A stretch of DNA of 6,294 nt from Ruminococcus flavefaciens. Lineage in GTDB: Bacteria > Bacillota > Clostridia > Oscillospirales > Ruminococcaceae. The notes below the pieces were generated by a model that saw nothing but the letters and a program-made list of their open reading frames with translations, was not told where the DNA came from and did not search any database. Numbering within the stretch: the first letter of the stretch is position 1; each line of letters opens with the position of its first letter. The translations under genes and the position numbers were made by a program. This document shows, one piece after another, positions 5,569 to 6,294 of the stretch. The stretch is from NCBI GenBank assembly GCA_004554385.1, contig SFMO01000152.1, forward strand, positions 1 through 6,294, given 5' to 3'.

Positions 5569-6045
5569 TTATAAGATATTATCACTAACACCCACATATA
5601 TGTCAACAATCAAACTGTCAACATCTGTTGGTGAAGTAGGTTCTTGCACCGTTACATTGTACCCTGCTGTTATAGGCATAAGTCCCTTGTTCTTAATGTA
5701 CTCCATAAGTTCGTTCGCTGTATTCTGCATTAATGCAGGGTTACCCTTATGCCTGATTTTTACTGCATTTCTTAGTCTGAAAACAGGCTTTATCATGTAT
5801 GGAGCAGATACAGAAATTTCCTTGTCTAATGGGATAAGTATTTCAACATCAAGCATTGGTTCTGAGCCTGTTGTATCAATTGCAAATGTAGCAGATACGC
5901 TTGACCCCACCTTTTTGGCATCATTATTTTTGAGCAGTTCATCTATTTCCTTTGAAGCCATAGCTAACTGACTTTGAGTCGATTTGCTCCTGTATGATAA
6001 CACGTTCGTCATTTCAAGAGCAGCATTTTCTGTTATTTCACTCAT
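5569..6045 (-). CDS. GyrI-like ligand-binding domain protein (possibly DUF5085 type)
   Basis: A 158-residue protein. The second half looks like a GyrI/SOUL-type effector-binding fold. One strand (about 70-85, LDVEILIPLDKEI) carries the conserved bulky-ligand position. KPVFRLRNAVKIRHKGN (about 93-110) corresponds to the usual strand ending in an H-x-G turn. A helix follows (NTANELMEYIKNKG), and the protein ends with a parallel strand (SLIVDIYVGV). The N-terminal 45 residues are helical. No DNA-binding, signal or membrane segment is evident. The ATG at 6045 is chosen because AGAGGT lies 7 nt upstream; 14 further open codons reach 6087 without a better site. It starts 46 nt after an HlyD-type gene and probably shares its operon. 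I recall similar proteins as DUF5085, but this is not checked. The ligand and role are unknown; accessory function in export or immunity is speculation. Confidence 0.65.
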   Translation of the reverse strand: MSEITENAALEMTNVLSYRSKSTQSQLAMASKEIDELLKNNDAKKVGSSVSATFAIDTTGSEPMLDVEILIPLDKEISVSAPYMIKPVFRLRNAVKIRHKGNPALMQNTANELMEYIKNKGLMPITAGYNVTVQEPTSPTDVDSLIVDIYVGVSDNIL

Positions 6046-6060
6046 TTTATATACCTCTAT
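6046..6060 (-). promoter_or_regulatory. Ribosome binding site deciding the GyrI-like start
   Basis: TAGAGGT on the minus strand followed by a 7-nt AT spacer and the ATG at 6045. It favours this start over the ATG at 6087, which would nearly overlap the preceding gene. Confidence 0.6.
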
Positions 6061-6091
6061 TCTTATTTTTGGGGATAAAATCGACATAATG

Positions 6092-6294
6092 TCAATCTAT
6101 GAAATTCAGCTTTTCCAAAAGCCAGGTGATAACACGTTTAGAGCCTGAGATTGACTTTGCTTCAAGGAGCATACCCGTTCTGACCTCACGGATAGTGCCT
6201 TCCTTATTTGTCAGAGAATTGGCAGACAGGCTTGCCTGAGCAATGTAAAACTTAGTTCCTGATGCTTCGCTTGCTATCGAATCGGCAGAGATAG
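6092..6294 (-). CDS. HlyD-family membrane fusion protein, C-terminal fragment
   Basis: The last 67 codons of a gene that enters from the right edge, found by translating the minus strand down to TGA at 6094. The segment GTIREVRTGMLLEAKSISGS, followed by RVITWLLEKLNF, matches the C-terminal end typical of HlyD-type adaptors. In these a G-M-x-x-E/A-x turn and strand of the beta-barrel domain is followed by a short hydrophobic helix ending LLEKL. In Gram-positive bacteria such proteins pair with peptidase-containing ABC transporters that export bacteriocins or other double-glycine leader peptides. The gene stops 46 nt before the GyrI-like gene on the same strand, which suggests one transcript. 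No start, membrane anchor or coiled coil is visible in the window, so the assignment rests on the tail alone. Confidence 0.65.
   Translation of the reverse strand, partial: ISADSIASEASGTKFYIAQASLSANSLTNKEGTIREVRTGMLLEAKSISGSKRVITWLLEKLNFID

Overview
The window looks like accessory DNA of a Gram-positive Clostridia-type bacterium; a rumen or gut Ruminococcus relative is my guess. The basis is moderate GC, strong AGGAGG-type ribosome binding sites, TATAAT promoters and large serine recombinases of clostridial type. Species cannot be read from the sequence.

Left block (1-1702, minus strand). A large serine recombinase fills 1-1562 and loses only its last residues at the window edge. Just upstream, overlapping its start, is a 50-codon open frame (1550-1702) with no start codon. 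It reads like the C-terminal tail of a second, different recombinase whose body is absent. Next to it ends the gene of a third recombinase (1689-3251), itself lacking the usual C-terminal end. I read this as the scar of one recombinase-bearing element landing in, or recombining with, a recombinase gene of another.

Central block (1689 to about 5320). This resembles a degraded Tn4451-like mobilizable element. Minus strand, in transcription order: a small membrane-anchored zinc-ribbon protein (4343-4570), an unrecognised 132-residue protein (3730-4128), a TnpW-like small protein (3337-3525, TTG start) and the recombinase. An intrinsic-terminator-like hairpin separates tnpW from the recombinase. 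The promoters of the 132-residue gene and of tnpW are near copies of each other. On the plus strand lies a hairpin-packed, oriT-like region (4716-4996), then a short gene with an AT-hook-like start and a ribbon-helix-helix-like segment, resembling a relaxosome accessory (MobC-type) protein (5026-5451). Its C-terminus looks replaced, and no relaxase follows in the window.

Right block (5398-6294, minus strand). A terminator serves convergent transcription. Beyond it are a GyrI-like (possibly DUF5085-type) 158-residue protein and the C-terminal end of an HlyD-type membrane fusion protein. These two look like one operon, perhaps part of a peptide or bacteriocin export locus that runs off the right edge.

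Together the window reads as nested mobile DNA: an integrase module with a transfer-origin module that has lost its mobilization genes, between another element's recombinase cluster and an export operon. No rRNA, tRNA or CRISPR array was seen.
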